NCBI GenBank assembly: GCA_902461815.1
Contig: CABPZE010000010.1
Coordinates: 1-64,000 of the forward strand
DNA length: 64,000 nucleotides
Direction of reading: 5' to 3'
From: CAG-390 sp003523225
Lineage (GTDB): Bacteria > Bacillota > Clostridia > Oscillospirales > CAG-272
A program made the translations under genes and the position numbers. The notes beneath the pieces are model-generated. The model worked only from the letters and a program-made list of their open reading frames with translations. It was not told where the DNA came from and searched no databases. Positions 24,148 to 34,736 of this stretch are shown one piece after another (the stretch's first letter is position 1; every line of letters begins with the position of its first letter).

Positions 24148-24967
24148 CGGCAAGGTTGCCGTAGTTACAGGAGCCGGCGGCGTGCTGTGCGGAGACTTTG
24201 CCAAGGTCCTGGCACGTGCCGGAGCTTCTGTCGCTCTGCTTGACATCAACGAGGCGGCGGCGCGTAAGGTCGCCGATGAAATAAGCGCCGAGGGCGGCAT
24301 CGCCAAGGCATTCGCCTGCGATGTGCTGAAGCGCCAGACCTGCGAGGAGACCGCCGCGCGGGTGCTTGCCGAGTTCGGTCCCTGCGACATACTGCTGAAC
24401 GGGGCGGGCGGGAACAATCCCCGCGCCACCACAGACAAGGAATATTTTGAGCCGGGCGATATCGACGCCGAGACCAAGAGCTTTTTTGACCTTGACGACG
24501 CAGGCGTCAGCTTTGTTTTTAATCTCAATTTCCTCGGAACACTGCTCCCCACTCAGGCGTTCGCACGTCAGATGGTAGGACGCGAGGGCTGCAGCATTCT
24601 TAATATTTCCTCAATGAACGCCTACACGCCGCTGACGAAGATACCCGCATACTCCGGAGCAAAAGCGGCGGTATCAAACTTTACACAATGGCTGGCGGTG
24701 CATTTTTCAAAGGTCGGAATACGTGTAAACGCCATAGCACCGGGATTTTTCTGCACCAATCAGAACGCCGCACTTCTCTTTAATGAGGACGGAACGCCGA
24801 CCGCACGCACCGGAAAAATACTTGCCGCGACGCCCATGGGACGGTTCGGAAAGCCGGAGGAGCTTGAGGGCGCGGTGCTGTTTCTGCTGAACAATGAAGC
24901 CGCCGGATTCATAACCGGCGTGGTCCTGCCGATCGACGGAGGGTTTTCCGCCTACTCCGGCGTATAA
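24116..24967 (+). CDS. SDR oxidoreductase, probable D-mannonate oxidoreductase
   Basis: A 283-residue short-chain dehydrogenase: NAD(P) loop GAGGVLCGDFA (about 19-29), NNP-type segment NGAGGNN, catalytic serine in ISSMNA, and Tyr-x-x-x-Lys in AYSGAKAA. Between uxuA and eda, it most likely interconverts fructuronate and mannonate, the step missing otherwise; SDR enzymes of this kind replace the UxuB family in Firmicutes (YjmF type). Start is one of two adjacent ATGs at 24116 and 24119 behind GAGGA, within uxuA. Confidence 0.85.
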   Translation: MMKNVLNTDLSGKVAVVTGAGGVLCGDFAKVLARAGASVALLDINEAAARKVADEISAEGGIAKAFACDVLKRQTCEETAARVLAEFGPCDILLNGAGGNNPRATTDKEYFEPGDIDAETKSFFDLDDAGVSFVFNLNFLGTLLPTQAFARQMVGREGCSILNISSMNAYTPLTKIPAYSGAKAAVSNFTQWLAVHFSKVGIRVNAIAPGFFCTNQNAALLFNEDGTPTARTGKILAATPMGRFGKPEELEGAVLFLLNNEAAGFITGVVLPIDGGFSAYSGV

Positions 24968-24978
24968 AGAGGTGCTGA

Positions 24979-25623
24979 ATGAACGAAATTGCCAGACAGA
25001 TCAGCCAAATAGGAATTATGCCTGTAATAAAGCTCACATATCCCGACCGCGATGCTTTACCTCTTGCCGATGCGCTTTGCGCCGGAGGGATACCTGCGGC
25101 GGAGATAACCTTCCGCGCCGAGGGAGCGGAACGCGCCGTGGCACTGATAAGCCGGGCGCACCCGGAAATGCTGATTGGAGCGGGAACTGTACTTACCGAA
25201 GCGCAGGTTGACGCGGCGGTCGCCGCCGGCGCGCGCTTTATCGTCACTCCGGGGCTTGACGTTCAGCTCGTGCGCTACTGCCAGAGCATTGATATCCCGA
25301 TATTTCCGGGATGCACGACCGCAACCGATTATCACACCGCCTTCCGTCTGGGGCTTGAGGTGCTGAAATTCTTCCCTGCAGAGCTTTCCGGCGGAGTTGC
25401 AAAGATCAAAGCGCTCGCGGCGCCCTTTCCGATGTTCAGAATAATGCCGACCGGCGGGATCTCGCTTGACAACCTCAGCTCCTACATATCCTGCCCTGCG
25501 GTATGCGCCTGCGGCGGAAGCTACATGGTCACGCCGGAGCTTATTGAAAACGGTCGTTGGAAGGAAATAACCGAACTCTGCTGCAAATCGGTGCGGCTTA
25601 TAAAGGAGGCACGCGGAGAATGA
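24979..25623 (+). CDS. eda: KDPG/KHG aldolase
   Basis: A 214-residue class I aldolase cleaving 2-keto-3-deoxy-6-phosphogluconate to pyruvate and glyceraldehyde-3-phosphate. Visible: AEITFRAEGA (catalytic glutamate and arginine region), GAGTVLT, PGCTTATDY, the Schiff-base lysine in VLKFFPAE, and MPTGGIS phosphate loop. Length is standard. It starts 11 bp after the SDR gene with AGAGGTG in front and ends overlapping kdgK as ATGA. Confidence 0.93.
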   Translation: MNEIARQISQIGIMPVIKLTYPDRDALPLADALCAGGIPAAEITFRAEGAERAVALISRAHPEMLIGAGTVLTEAQVDAAVAAGARFIVTPGLDVQLVRYCQSIDIPIFPGCTTATDYHTAFRLGLEVLKFFPAELSGGVAKIKALAAPFPMFRIMPTGGISLDNLSSYISCPAVCACGGSYMVTPELIENGRWKEITELCCKSVRLIKEARGE

Positions 25624-26636
25624 GCCGTGTTATTACATTCGGAGAGCTGATGCTGCGGCTCCAGCCGTGCGGATACAAACGTCTTGTTCAGGCGGAAAAC
25701 CTTGAGGCTACCTTCGGCGGCGCCGAGGCAAATGTTGCCGTTGCGCTGGCAAGCCTCGGGATCGACGCCGGGTTTGTAACAAGGCTGCCCGGTCACGAAA
25801 TGGGTCAGGCGGCAGTAAATTCACTGCGCAGATACGGAGTAGATACACAAAATATCGTTCGCGGCGGCAACCGTGTGGGAATATATTATAATGAAAAAGG
25901 CGCCGACCTGCGCGGCGGCTTATGTATCTATGACCGCGCCGGTTCGGCGATTGCCGAAGCCTCCGCCTCGGATTTTGACTGGAACAGGATATTTGACGGT
26001 GCGGAATGGTTTCATTTCACCGGCATTACCCCGGCACTGGGCGAGGAGCTGCCCGGGATCTGCCTTGACGCCTGCAGGTGCGCCAAGGAAAAGGGCGTTA
26101 CTGTTTCCTTTGATCTCAATTACCGCGCAAAGCTCTGGAATGTTGAGCGCGCGCGCGCGGTGCTGGGCGATATCTGCCGCTATGCGGATATCATCATAGC
26201 CAACGTCGGACAGGCAAACGACATTCTGGAGCTTGGAGTCGAGGGAGATCCCTGCGACTCGGACGAGGTATGCCGCGAGGTTGCCGCACGACTTTGCCGG
26301 AAATTCGGCTTCCGCCGCGCGGCGCTGACGGTGCGAAAGAGCTGCTCAGCCTTTGACAACCGCTTCGGCGCGCTGCTTTACGACGCAGAAAGCGGAGAAT
26401 GTGTTTTCTCACGCAGATATGAACTGCATATCGTTGACCGCATAGGCGGCGGAGACGCCTTTGCCGGAGGACTTATATACGCTCTGCTCCGCGGAATGCA
26501 GCCGTCAGCGGCAGTGGAATTTGCCGCCGCTGCGTCAGCACTCAAGCACTCGGTGGAGGGTGACTTCAATCTCGTCAGCGCCGCCGAGGTACGCGCCCTC
26601 TCTGACGGCAAGGACAAAGGACAGGTAAAAAGGTAA
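25620..26636 (+). CDS. kdgK: 2-keto-3-deoxygluconate kinase, PfkB family
   Basis: The 338-residue PfkB kinase phosphorylates KDG to KDPG, linking UxuA and Eda. N-terminal FGELMLRLQP, GGAEANVAVALASLG, the sugar-binding FDLNYRAKLW, and the catalytic GGGDAFAGGL with its aspartate near the C-terminus are seen. ATG 25620 overlaps the eda stop (ATGA) and has AAAGGAGG in front; upstream frame extension is inside eda and not needed. It is the last gene before a hairpin. Confidence 0.9.
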   Translation: MSRVITFGELMLRLQPCGYKRLVQAENLEATFGGAEANVAVALASLGIDAGFVTRLPGHEMGQAAVNSLRRYGVDTQNIVRGGNRVGIYYNEKGADLRGGLCIYDRAGSAIAEASASDFDWNRIFDGAEWFHFTGITPALGEELPGICLDACRCAKEKGVTVSFDLNYRAKLWNVERARAVLGDICRYADIIIANVGQANDILELGVEGDPCDSDEVCREVAARLCRKFGFRRAALTVRKSCSAFDNRFGALLYDAESGECVFSRRYELHIVDRIGGGDAFAGGLIYALLRGMQPSAAVEFAAAASALKHSVEGDFNLVSAAEVRALSDGKDKGQVKR

Positions 26637-26670
26637 CCGCCCTGCTGATAAAACTGCATAATCAATAAGC

Positions 26671-26703
26671 ATCCCGGCAGACATCTTCAACATCTGCCGG
26701 GAT
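26671..26703. terminator. Hairpin between kdgK and the convergent glycosidase gene
   Basis: ATCCCGGCAGA pairs with TCTGCCGGGAT around an 11-base loop; no long T-run. It lies between convergent genes and could serve both. Confidence 0.6.
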
Positions 26704-26718
26704 CATCTTATTTGACTA

Positions 26719-28593
26719 TCATGACCCTATGGGCAGCCATGCGGCAAAGCGGGAGCTGTCGTCATAGGTCTTTCCCGCCGATGAATAATCAATAAGCCGC
26801 ACTGGTCCGTTCGCCGTTTCGATCTCAACGCAGAGATTGCAGTCGGGAATTTCAGGACATTCCGCCTTGCGCGCCTTTACACGCCCGTCAGCGTCCGCAG
26901 GAATACACAACGCTTTTTTTTCGTCAAAGCCCAGCCGCGCATCGGCGGCAAGCACTATAGCGCCGCGCCTCAGGGCGGCATATCTGCCGCGCGTCTGCGG
27001 ATCCGGAGGCTGAATAAGGTAAACGCTCATATCAAGATCCAGTCTTACCGTGTCGCCGTCATGCCACAAACGTCCGATACTCTTCCAACCGGGAGCGGCA
27101 GTGATATTCTCGCCGTTAAGGCTCATCACGGTCTTTTTGCTCCACTTTGGTATTCTGAAAGCCAGCGTCATCTCCTCCGGACGTTCAAGTCTCAGCTTTA
27201 CACTCACGCTACCGCCGATTGGATATTCGCCTGAGATCTCAAATACCGCATTCTGCCCGCCCGGCGTAAGGCATCCGGTACTGCCCGGCAGGTAGAAGCT
27301 CAGATATATACCGTCATGTGCGCGTTGTGCCTCAACGCGAGGGATAAGCCCTACCCCTGCCGAGGCAATACAGGCGCAGCAGCCGTAAAAGAAGCCGTTC
27401 TCCATACTCATAAGCCCGCCGACCTTGCTTCCGCGCACTCCTGCGCGGAGCGGTGAATAGCTGTCAAAGGGCAGCACACCGTGCATTTCGGGATAATCAT
27501 CCTTTGCGCGTACCGTCGTGACCTTGCGGTGAGTGTTGAACGCGCCGAGATAAGCGTTGAAAAAGCTTCGCTCGATCGCGTCGGCATACCGCACGTCACC
27601 GGAAAGCCGCAGAAGCTGCGCGCACAGCTTCATCAGCGTTACGCTGACACAAGTCTCCTGCATTATCCCGACATAAGAGTCGTCGGTCTGCGTTACCGCC
27701 GTGTGGTCAAACAGCTCATGCGTGCAGCCGCAGCATCCGATGACGGACACGTCACTTTCAAGCACCCGTCTGCCGAAATTCAGCACCGCCTCGCGGTGGC
27801 GTGGTACTCCGGTAACACGGTAATATTCCGCAAGTCCCTCAAAGCAGGACATCATCTCATACGCCTTGGTAACCGGATACTGGTACGGGTCAAGCCTATC
27901 CTCGGCGGCAAGAGCAAAGATCATCACCGGCTCTTTTTCGCCCACAGACACAATATATGACGCAAAATCAAGATACCTTTTCTCCCCGGTGAGATTGTAA
28001 AGCCGCACGAACGGCTCGAGTATCGACATTGCATTTATTCCCAGCCAGTAGTGGGAGGTCTCGTTTATCGGTATCCCGTTCTCACCAACGTGAGCGATTA
28101 TGTAATCCGCCTGGCGGCACATCGCCCGGCGTATCTCACTGCAAAGCTCCGCGTCGGGGCATATCTCATAAAAATACTGAAGCCCCAGCAGAACATACTT
28201 TCGCCCCCACATATCCCAACCGGAAAACTCGCACCCGCGGCTGTATGTGGAGATCCTGCCGTCCTCATCCTGAAAGCTCAGAAGTCTGTGCACACTGCCC
28301 TCAAGCAGAGAATACAGCTTCTCATCCTGCAGATACGCGCAGACCCAGCACGCTCCGCGCATCGTCTTTCCCCAGTATTCGCACCGCCAGCCGAGGTTTG
28401 AGTCGTCGCTGTTGCTTCCGAACAGCTCCGCAAACCTGCGGTAAAGCTCTCCGTCGTACAGCTGTGTGTCGCATACGAACCGCACTGCCCGCTCAAATAT
28501 TCCGCCAAAATCTTTCTTCGCGGCATGATCCGGGATCAGTCGGTCGCTTTCCCATCGATTGTGTTCAAAAAGGCTTTCGTGTTCTGTTTTCAT
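26719..28593 (-). CDS. GH127-like beta-L-arabinofuranosidase
   Basis: A 624-residue glycoside hydrolase of the DUF1680/GH127 type: an (alpha/alpha)6 barrel followed by beta domains. The unusual cysteine-based catalytic site is recognisable: Glu313 and Cys315 in MQETC, and Cys405-Cys406 in YGCCAC, matching the zinc ligands and nucleophile known from HypBA1. No signal peptide, so the enzyme acts on imported oligosaccharides. ATG has AAAAAGGAGC in front. It is convergent with the glucuronate operon, together suggesting use of arabinose- and uronate-containing plant polymers or glycoproteins. Confidence 0.85.
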   Translation of the reverse strand: MKTEHESLFEHNRWESDRLIPDHAAKKDFGGIFERAVRFVCDTQLYDGELYRRFAELFGSNSDDSNLGWRCEYWGKTMRGACWVCAYLQDEKLYSLLEGSVHRLLSFQDEDGRISTYSRGCEFSGWDMWGRKYVLLGLQYFYEICPDAELCSEIRRAMCRQADYIIAHVGENGIPINETSHYWLGINAMSILEPFVRLYNLTGEKRYLDFASYIVSVGEKEPVMIFALAAEDRLDPYQYPVTKAYEMMSCFEGLAEYYRVTGVPRHREAVLNFGRRVLESDVSVIGCCGCTHELFDHTAVTQTDDSYVGIMQETCVSVTLMKLCAQLLRLSGDVRYADAIERSFFNAYLGAFNTHRKVTTVRAKDDYPEMHGVLPFDSYSPLRAGVRGSKVGGLMSMENGFFYGCCACIASAGVGLIPRVEAQRAHDGIYLSFYLPGSTGCLTPGGQNAVFEISGEYPIGGSVSVKLRLERPEEMTLAFRIPKWSKKTVMSLNGENITAAPGWKSIGRLWHDGDTVRLDLDMSVYLIQPPDPQTRGRYAALRRGAIVLAADARLGFDEKKALCIPADADGRVKARKAECPEIPDCNLCVEIETANGPVRLIDYSSAGKTYDDSSRFAAWLPIGS

Positions 28594-28695
28594 AATGTAA
28601 AAGCTCCTTTTTTATTGTTGTAACAGCTTGCGCAAGCCGTGATATATCCGCCGTCATTGACAAGGGTCACCGCCGCAAGGCACAAAAACAGTTTC

Positions 28696-28725
28696 GGGGC
28701 TGCCGCGCCAAAGCACGGCAGTCCC
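28696..28725 (-). terminator. Hairpin after ftsH
   Basis: GGGGCTGCCGCGC and GCACGGCAGTCCC pair; on the minus strand a TTTTTG stretch follows about ten bases on. It closes the long core operon. Confidence 0.6.
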
Positions 28726-28784
28726 GTCGCACACCCGCTGATGCCGGGCATAAGTTGCCGCAACCCGCTTTGCGGTACAGTATA

Positions 28785-30818
<2,034 letters not shown>

Positions 30819-30865
30819 TTCAGTAGAAAATTGCCTTTCTGTTTTTTTACTCTGCGGTGAGCATT

Positions 30866-31426
30866 TCAGCCGCTGTACACTTCCGGCTTGAGAACGCCCA
30901 CAAAGGGCAGAGTGCGGTATTTCTCGTCGTAATCAAGCCCGTATCCGACGGCAAATACATCCGGAATTTCAGTGCCGACATAGCTTGGGGTGTAATCCAC
31001 CTGACGGCGGGAGGGTTTGTCAAGCATCGTACAGCACCGAACGCTGTTTGCACCCTTGAGACGGAGATAATCCTCAAGATAGCTGAGCGTGCGCCCGCTG
31101 TCAACAATGTCCTCCACCACGATTATATCAATGTCGGACAGATCCCCGCGGTGAATATCAAGAAGTATGTTTATCCGCCCCGAGGACTTTGTCCCGGAGC
31201 CGTAGGAGGACACCTTCATGAAGTCGATCTCCACCGGACGCTGGATCTTCTTCATAAGATCGCCCATGAAGACCACCGAGCCCTTGAGAATGCAGAGCAA
31301 CAGCAGCTTTTTGCCGCTGTTGGCGTAATCGCGGTCGATCTCCGCCGCTATGCGGGTAGTTATCTCGTCGATTTGCTTTTCGCTGACGAGAACATACGCT
31401 ATGTCGTTTTTCACTTCAGTCTCCAT
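30866..31426 (-). CDS. hpt: Hypoxanthine phosphoribosyltransferase
   Basis: The 186-residue purine salvage enzyme makes IMP or GMP from hypoxanthine or guanine and PRPP. The PRPP loop VVEDIVDSGRTL is intact, with LKGSVVFMGDL upstream, the SYGSGTKSSGRI flexible loop, and a C-terminal VGYGLDYDEKYR. It lies between tilS and ftsH, the classical Firmicutes order. Start ATG 31426 is 34 bp after the tilS stop. Confidence 0.95.
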   Translation of the reverse strand: METEVKNDIAYVLVSEKQIDEITTRIAAEIDRDYANSGKKLLLLCILKGSVVFMGDLMKKIQRPVEIDFMKVSSYGSGTKSSGRINILLDIHRGDLSDIDIIVVEDIVDSGRTLSYLEDYLRLKGANSVRCCTMLDKPSRRQVDYTPSYVGTEIPDVFAVGYGLDYDEKYRTLPFVGVLKPEVYSG

Positions 31427-31460
31427 TCCGCCGCACCGCGGCGCACATTATTGATAAAAG

Positions 31461-32855
31461 TCAGTCATCGGGTAACACGAGAGCAACACTGAGCGCTCCC
31501 GCACCGTCCCCGCGTGCCTCCGCCCCGTCCCGCGCTCCGATAAAGGGAACAAGGATTATCTCCTCCCCACAGCAGATAACGGGGATGCGGGCGCGCAGCG
31601 CGGCAGGTATCTTTTTATCACAGAACAGCTTTTTTACGCTCTTGTGCATGCCGTTCTGAAGTATTCTGTCTCCCGGCAGCCGCCGCCGCGCATATAAAGC
31701 TCCCTTAATTTTATCAGTATTAAGTCGTGTCTTTGTAGATACTTTGTAAATTAAATTTGTATTTTCACTATTATCCGCCGTATCGTGGCAAATAATCACA
31801 GTGCATCCGCCGGGAAGCGGATTTTCTCCCTCGGAAAGATAAAAATTTCCTTCGGGCAGCTCCTCGTGATGTGGCTCACACACGCGGCTGAATGCAAGTA
31901 AGCCGCCGCGTACTTCTGCGCTGATGCCGCCCGGCAGGGATACCGAGGTGTCACCGACGCCACAGGCGTCGAGCAGCATACGCACGTGCTTTTCTTCAAG
32001 CATCGCACCTCCCGAGTCACGGTAGAGCAGCGCAAGCACCCGGTGTGATATCGGCGGCGGCAGTGAGAACAGCTCCGCCGCAGGCGCTCTGCCCCCGGCG
32101 CAGGACGACTCAACGAACCGGCAGGCAAGAGAATCAAGATAATCGCAATCCTCACGCAGACTTGCCGAAAGCCGCGCCGCCGCCTCCGCCGCCGCTGGAT
32201 TTATCCTGCGCAGCTCCGGGACTACGCGCGCCCTGATACGGTTGCGGGAATATTCAATATCCTCATTTGTCTCATCGCTGACATACTCTATGCCGTAAGC
32301 CGCGCAATATTCAAGTATTTCCGCCTTTGTCACGCCGAGTATCGGGCGGACGACGGTCATATCTCCATCAAACTCCCTCACGGGAGGTATCCCGCACATT
32401 CCCCGCGCGCCTGAGCCGCGCGCAAGGCGAAGCAACAGCGTTTCAAGGTTGTCGTCGGCGTTATGTGCGGTGACGAGCACGCGTATTCCCCTTTTGCGCA
32501 TCACTCCGGCAAGAAAAGCATAACGCTCGCGCCGCGCCGCTTCCTCAATTCCCTCTCCGCGCTCACGCGCCGAGGCGGGAACATCCACCCTGCCCACGTG
32601 CACCGGGACACCGTATCTTTCACCCAATGAAATGCAGAACTTCTCGTCACGCAGCGCCGTCTCTCCCCTTATCATATGGTTGAGATGCGCGCACTCCACG
32701 CGACAGCCGGAGCTTACCAGCATATCAAGCAGAGACGAGGAATCCGAGCCTCCCGACAGCGCCAGCAGTACCGCCGACCCGTCTTGACATCCGGCAAGCC
32801 GGTACGGTGAGACAAAGCCTTCCGGCAGTACCCGGTCGGTATTCATGCGGCACAT
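31461..32855 (-). CDS. tilS: tRNA(Ile)-lysidine synthase
   Basis: A 464-residue enzyme that modifies the wobble cytidine of the AUA-reading tRNA-Ile to lysidine. The PP-loop ATP site SGGSDSSSLLD is near residue 35, followed by CAHLNHMIRG, VTAHNADDNLETLLLRLARGSG, and the family C-terminal domain with RRRLPGDRIL. The first ATG (32855) lies four bases after the dnaB stop; a second ATG nine bases on is possible. The GC content is high through the middle. Confidence 0.94.
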   Translation of the reverse strand: MCRMNTDRVLPEGFVSPYRLAGCQDGSAVLLALSGGSDSSSLLDMLVSSGCRVECAHLNHMIRGETALRDEKFCISLGERYGVPVHVGRVDVPASARERGEGIEEAARRERYAFLAGVMRKRGIRVLVTAHNADDNLETLLLRLARGSGARGMCGIPPVREFDGDMTVVRPILGVTKAEILEYCAAYGIEYVSDETNEDIEYSRNRIRARVVPELRRINPAAAEAAARLSASLREDCDYLDSLACRFVESSCAGGRAPAAELFSLPPPISHRVLALLYRDSGGAMLEEKHVRMLLDACGVGDTSVSLPGGISAEVRGGLLAFSRVCEPHHEELPEGNFYLSEGENPLPGGCTVIICHDTADNSENTNLIYKVSTKTRLNTDKIKGALYARRRLPGDRILQNGMHKSVKKLFCDKKIPAALRARIPVICCGEEIILVPFIGARDGAEARGDGAGALSVALVLPDD

Positions 32856-32858
32856 CGG

Positions 32859-34220
32859 TCAATAACCCGCCGGAGGCTCGGCGGCATTGTTCTCGATGCC
32901 GCGGAAAAGCGTATACGTGCCGCTCCAGCTCAGCTTTACAGACCCCGTTGAGCCGTGACGGTTCTTTGCCACTATGCACTCGACGATGTCTATGCTGTTC
33001 TGATCCTGCCCAGCTTCTTTATCGGTCTTGTAGTAATCGTCGCGGTAGATGAACAGAACGGTATCCGCGTCCTGCTCGATAGAGCCTGAGTCACGCAGGT
33101 CGGAAAGCATCGGCTTTTTGACCTGTCTGCCCTCAGGTCCGCGGGAAAGCTGGGCGCAGCAGATGACGGGAACGTTCATTTCCTTTGCCATCAGCTTCAT
33201 TCCGCGGGTTATTTCGGCGACCTCCTGCACACGGTTGTCGTTGTGCCTGTCGCCCTGCATAAGCTGAAGATAATCTATGACCACCAGACCCACGTCTCCC
33301 TCGCGCCGCAGCTTGGCTTTCATCCCGGTAACGGTTATGCCCGGAGTGTCATCTATCAGTATACGGCAGCCGCAGAGACGGTCCACGGCTCCGGCGAGCT
33401 TTGTCCAGTCGTCGTCGCTTATATTTCCGGTTCTGAGCGAATACGAGCTGACCAGCGCCTCGCTGGCAAGCATTCGCGTCGCCAGCTGCTCCGCCGACAT
33501 TTCGAGCGAGAAAATGGCGACCTTTTTATGGGTCTTAAGCGCCACGTTGGTGGCGATGTTCATGGCAAAGCTGGTCTTTCCCATGCCGGGACGTCCGCCG
33601 ACAAGTATAAGGTCGGAGTTACCCATGCCCGCCAGCACCGCATCAAGGTCGGAAAATCCGGTCTTTGTGCCCTGCGATGCCTCCGGGTCGGTCTGAAGCG
33701 CGTGAAGATGCTCGTAAACCTGCATCAAGACCTTATCAATGCTGACAAAGCTGCGGTCGTCCCGCCCCTGAGCTATCGAATAAATTTTGTTGCCCGCGTA
33801 ATCAAGCAGATCTCCCACGTCGTCCTGCTCGGAATACGCCCTCTCGGCAATATCCTCACCCGCCTCGATAAGCCGCCTCAAGAGACTTTTTTCCTTGACT
33901 ATCTTTGCATAGTCGCGGATATTGAGCGCCGAGGGCACGCTGTCGGTAAGTGTGCGGATATAGCTTTCACCGCCCGACTTGTCGTAAACGCCATCGCGCA
34001 CCAGATCGTCGATAAGCGTCACAACGTCGATCTGGTTGCTCGTTGAAAACAGCCTCAGCATTGCGGCGAATATCTGCTGATGCTCCGCCACGTAAAAGTC
34101 GCTGTCCGACAACGTATCGGCAACATTCCTTATAGACTCGGGGTCAAGCAGCACCGACCCCAGCAGCGCCTGCTCGGCTATCATCGAAAAGGGCATTTTA
34201 CGGATGATATCGTTATTCAT
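32859..34220 (-). CDS. dnaB: Replicative DNA helicase
   Basis: The 453-residue hexameric helicase of the replication fork. An N-terminal DnaB domain (AEQALLGSVLLD, residues 15-26) and RecA-like motor with Walker A GGRPGMGKTS, Walker B VVIDYLQLM, and QLSRGPEGR are all intact. No intein. It follows rplI by 24 bp. Confidence 0.96.
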   Translation of the reverse strand: MNNDIIRKMPFSMIAEQALLGSVLLDPESIRNVADTLSDSDFYVAEHQQIFAAMLRLFSTSNQIDVVTLIDDLVRDGVYDKSGGESYIRTLTDSVPSALNIRDYAKIVKEKSLLRRLIEAGEDIAERAYSEQDDVGDLLDYAGNKIYSIAQGRDDRSFVSIDKVLMQVYEHLHALQTDPEASQGTKTGFSDLDAVLAGMGNSDLILVGGRPGMGKTSFAMNIATNVALKTHKKVAIFSLEMSAEQLATRMLASEALVSSYSLRTGNISDDDWTKLAGAVDRLCGCRILIDDTPGITVTGMKAKLRREGDVGLVVIDYLQLMQGDRHNDNRVQEVAEITRGMKLMAKEMNVPVICCAQLSRGPEGRQVKKPMLSDLRDSGSIEQDADTVLFIYRDDYYKTDKEAGQDQNSIDIVECIVAKNRHGSTGSVKLSWSGTYTLFRGIENNAAEPPAGY

Positions 34221-34244
34221 ATCGCTTGCGCCCTCCTCCGGGTC

Positions 34245-34691
34245 TTATTTTTTGCAGACAAGAATGTTTATTTTTCCTTCAACGTCGGTAAAGAGCTTAA
34301 CGCCCACCGTGTATGAGCCGTACGCCTTTATCGGGTCGCCCGATATCAGCTTGCGGCGGTCGATGACTATTCCGTGCTGTGCCTCCAGCGTCTCGCAGAT
34401 GTCCTTCGTGGTAACGGCGCCGTACAGCTTTTCGTCGGCGCCCGATGAGGCATATATCTTTACCTGAACGCCCTCAAGCGCCTGCGCGGTCTTTTTAGCC
34501 TCGGCGCGCTCGGTCTCGATGCGGTGCTTCTCCGCCGCCTCGCGGTTTTTGATCTCATTAAGCATCTGAGCGTCTGCGGGAACGGCGAGCTTCTGCGGTA
34601 TGAGATAGTTGCGGGCGTAGCCGTCCGAAACGTTCACTACCTGATCCTTTTTGCCCTGTCCCTTTACGTCCTTTGTAAGTATGACCTTCAT
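34245..34691 (-). CDS. rplI: 50S ribosomal protein L9
   Basis: A 148-residue protein with the L9 N-domain signature (MKVILTKDVKGQGKKDQVVNVSDGYARNYL pattern seen over residues 1-30), a long connecting helix (about 40-75) and the C-terminal rRNA-binding domain. Standard length. ATG 34691 follows AAAGGAAT. It lies between gdpP and dnaB, as in most Firmicutes. Confidence 0.96.
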   Translation of the reverse strand: MKVILTKDVKGQGKKDQVVNVSDGYARNYLIPQKLAVPADAQMLNEIKNREAAEKHRIETERAEAKKTAQALEGVQVKIYASSGADEKLYGAVTTKDICETLEAQHGIVIDRRKLISGDPIKAYGSYTVGVKLFTDVEGKINILVCKK

Positions 34692-34736
34692 TGTTTTATA
34701 TTCCTTTCTTAATGCGTTGTTATTCAGTGTCCCGTG

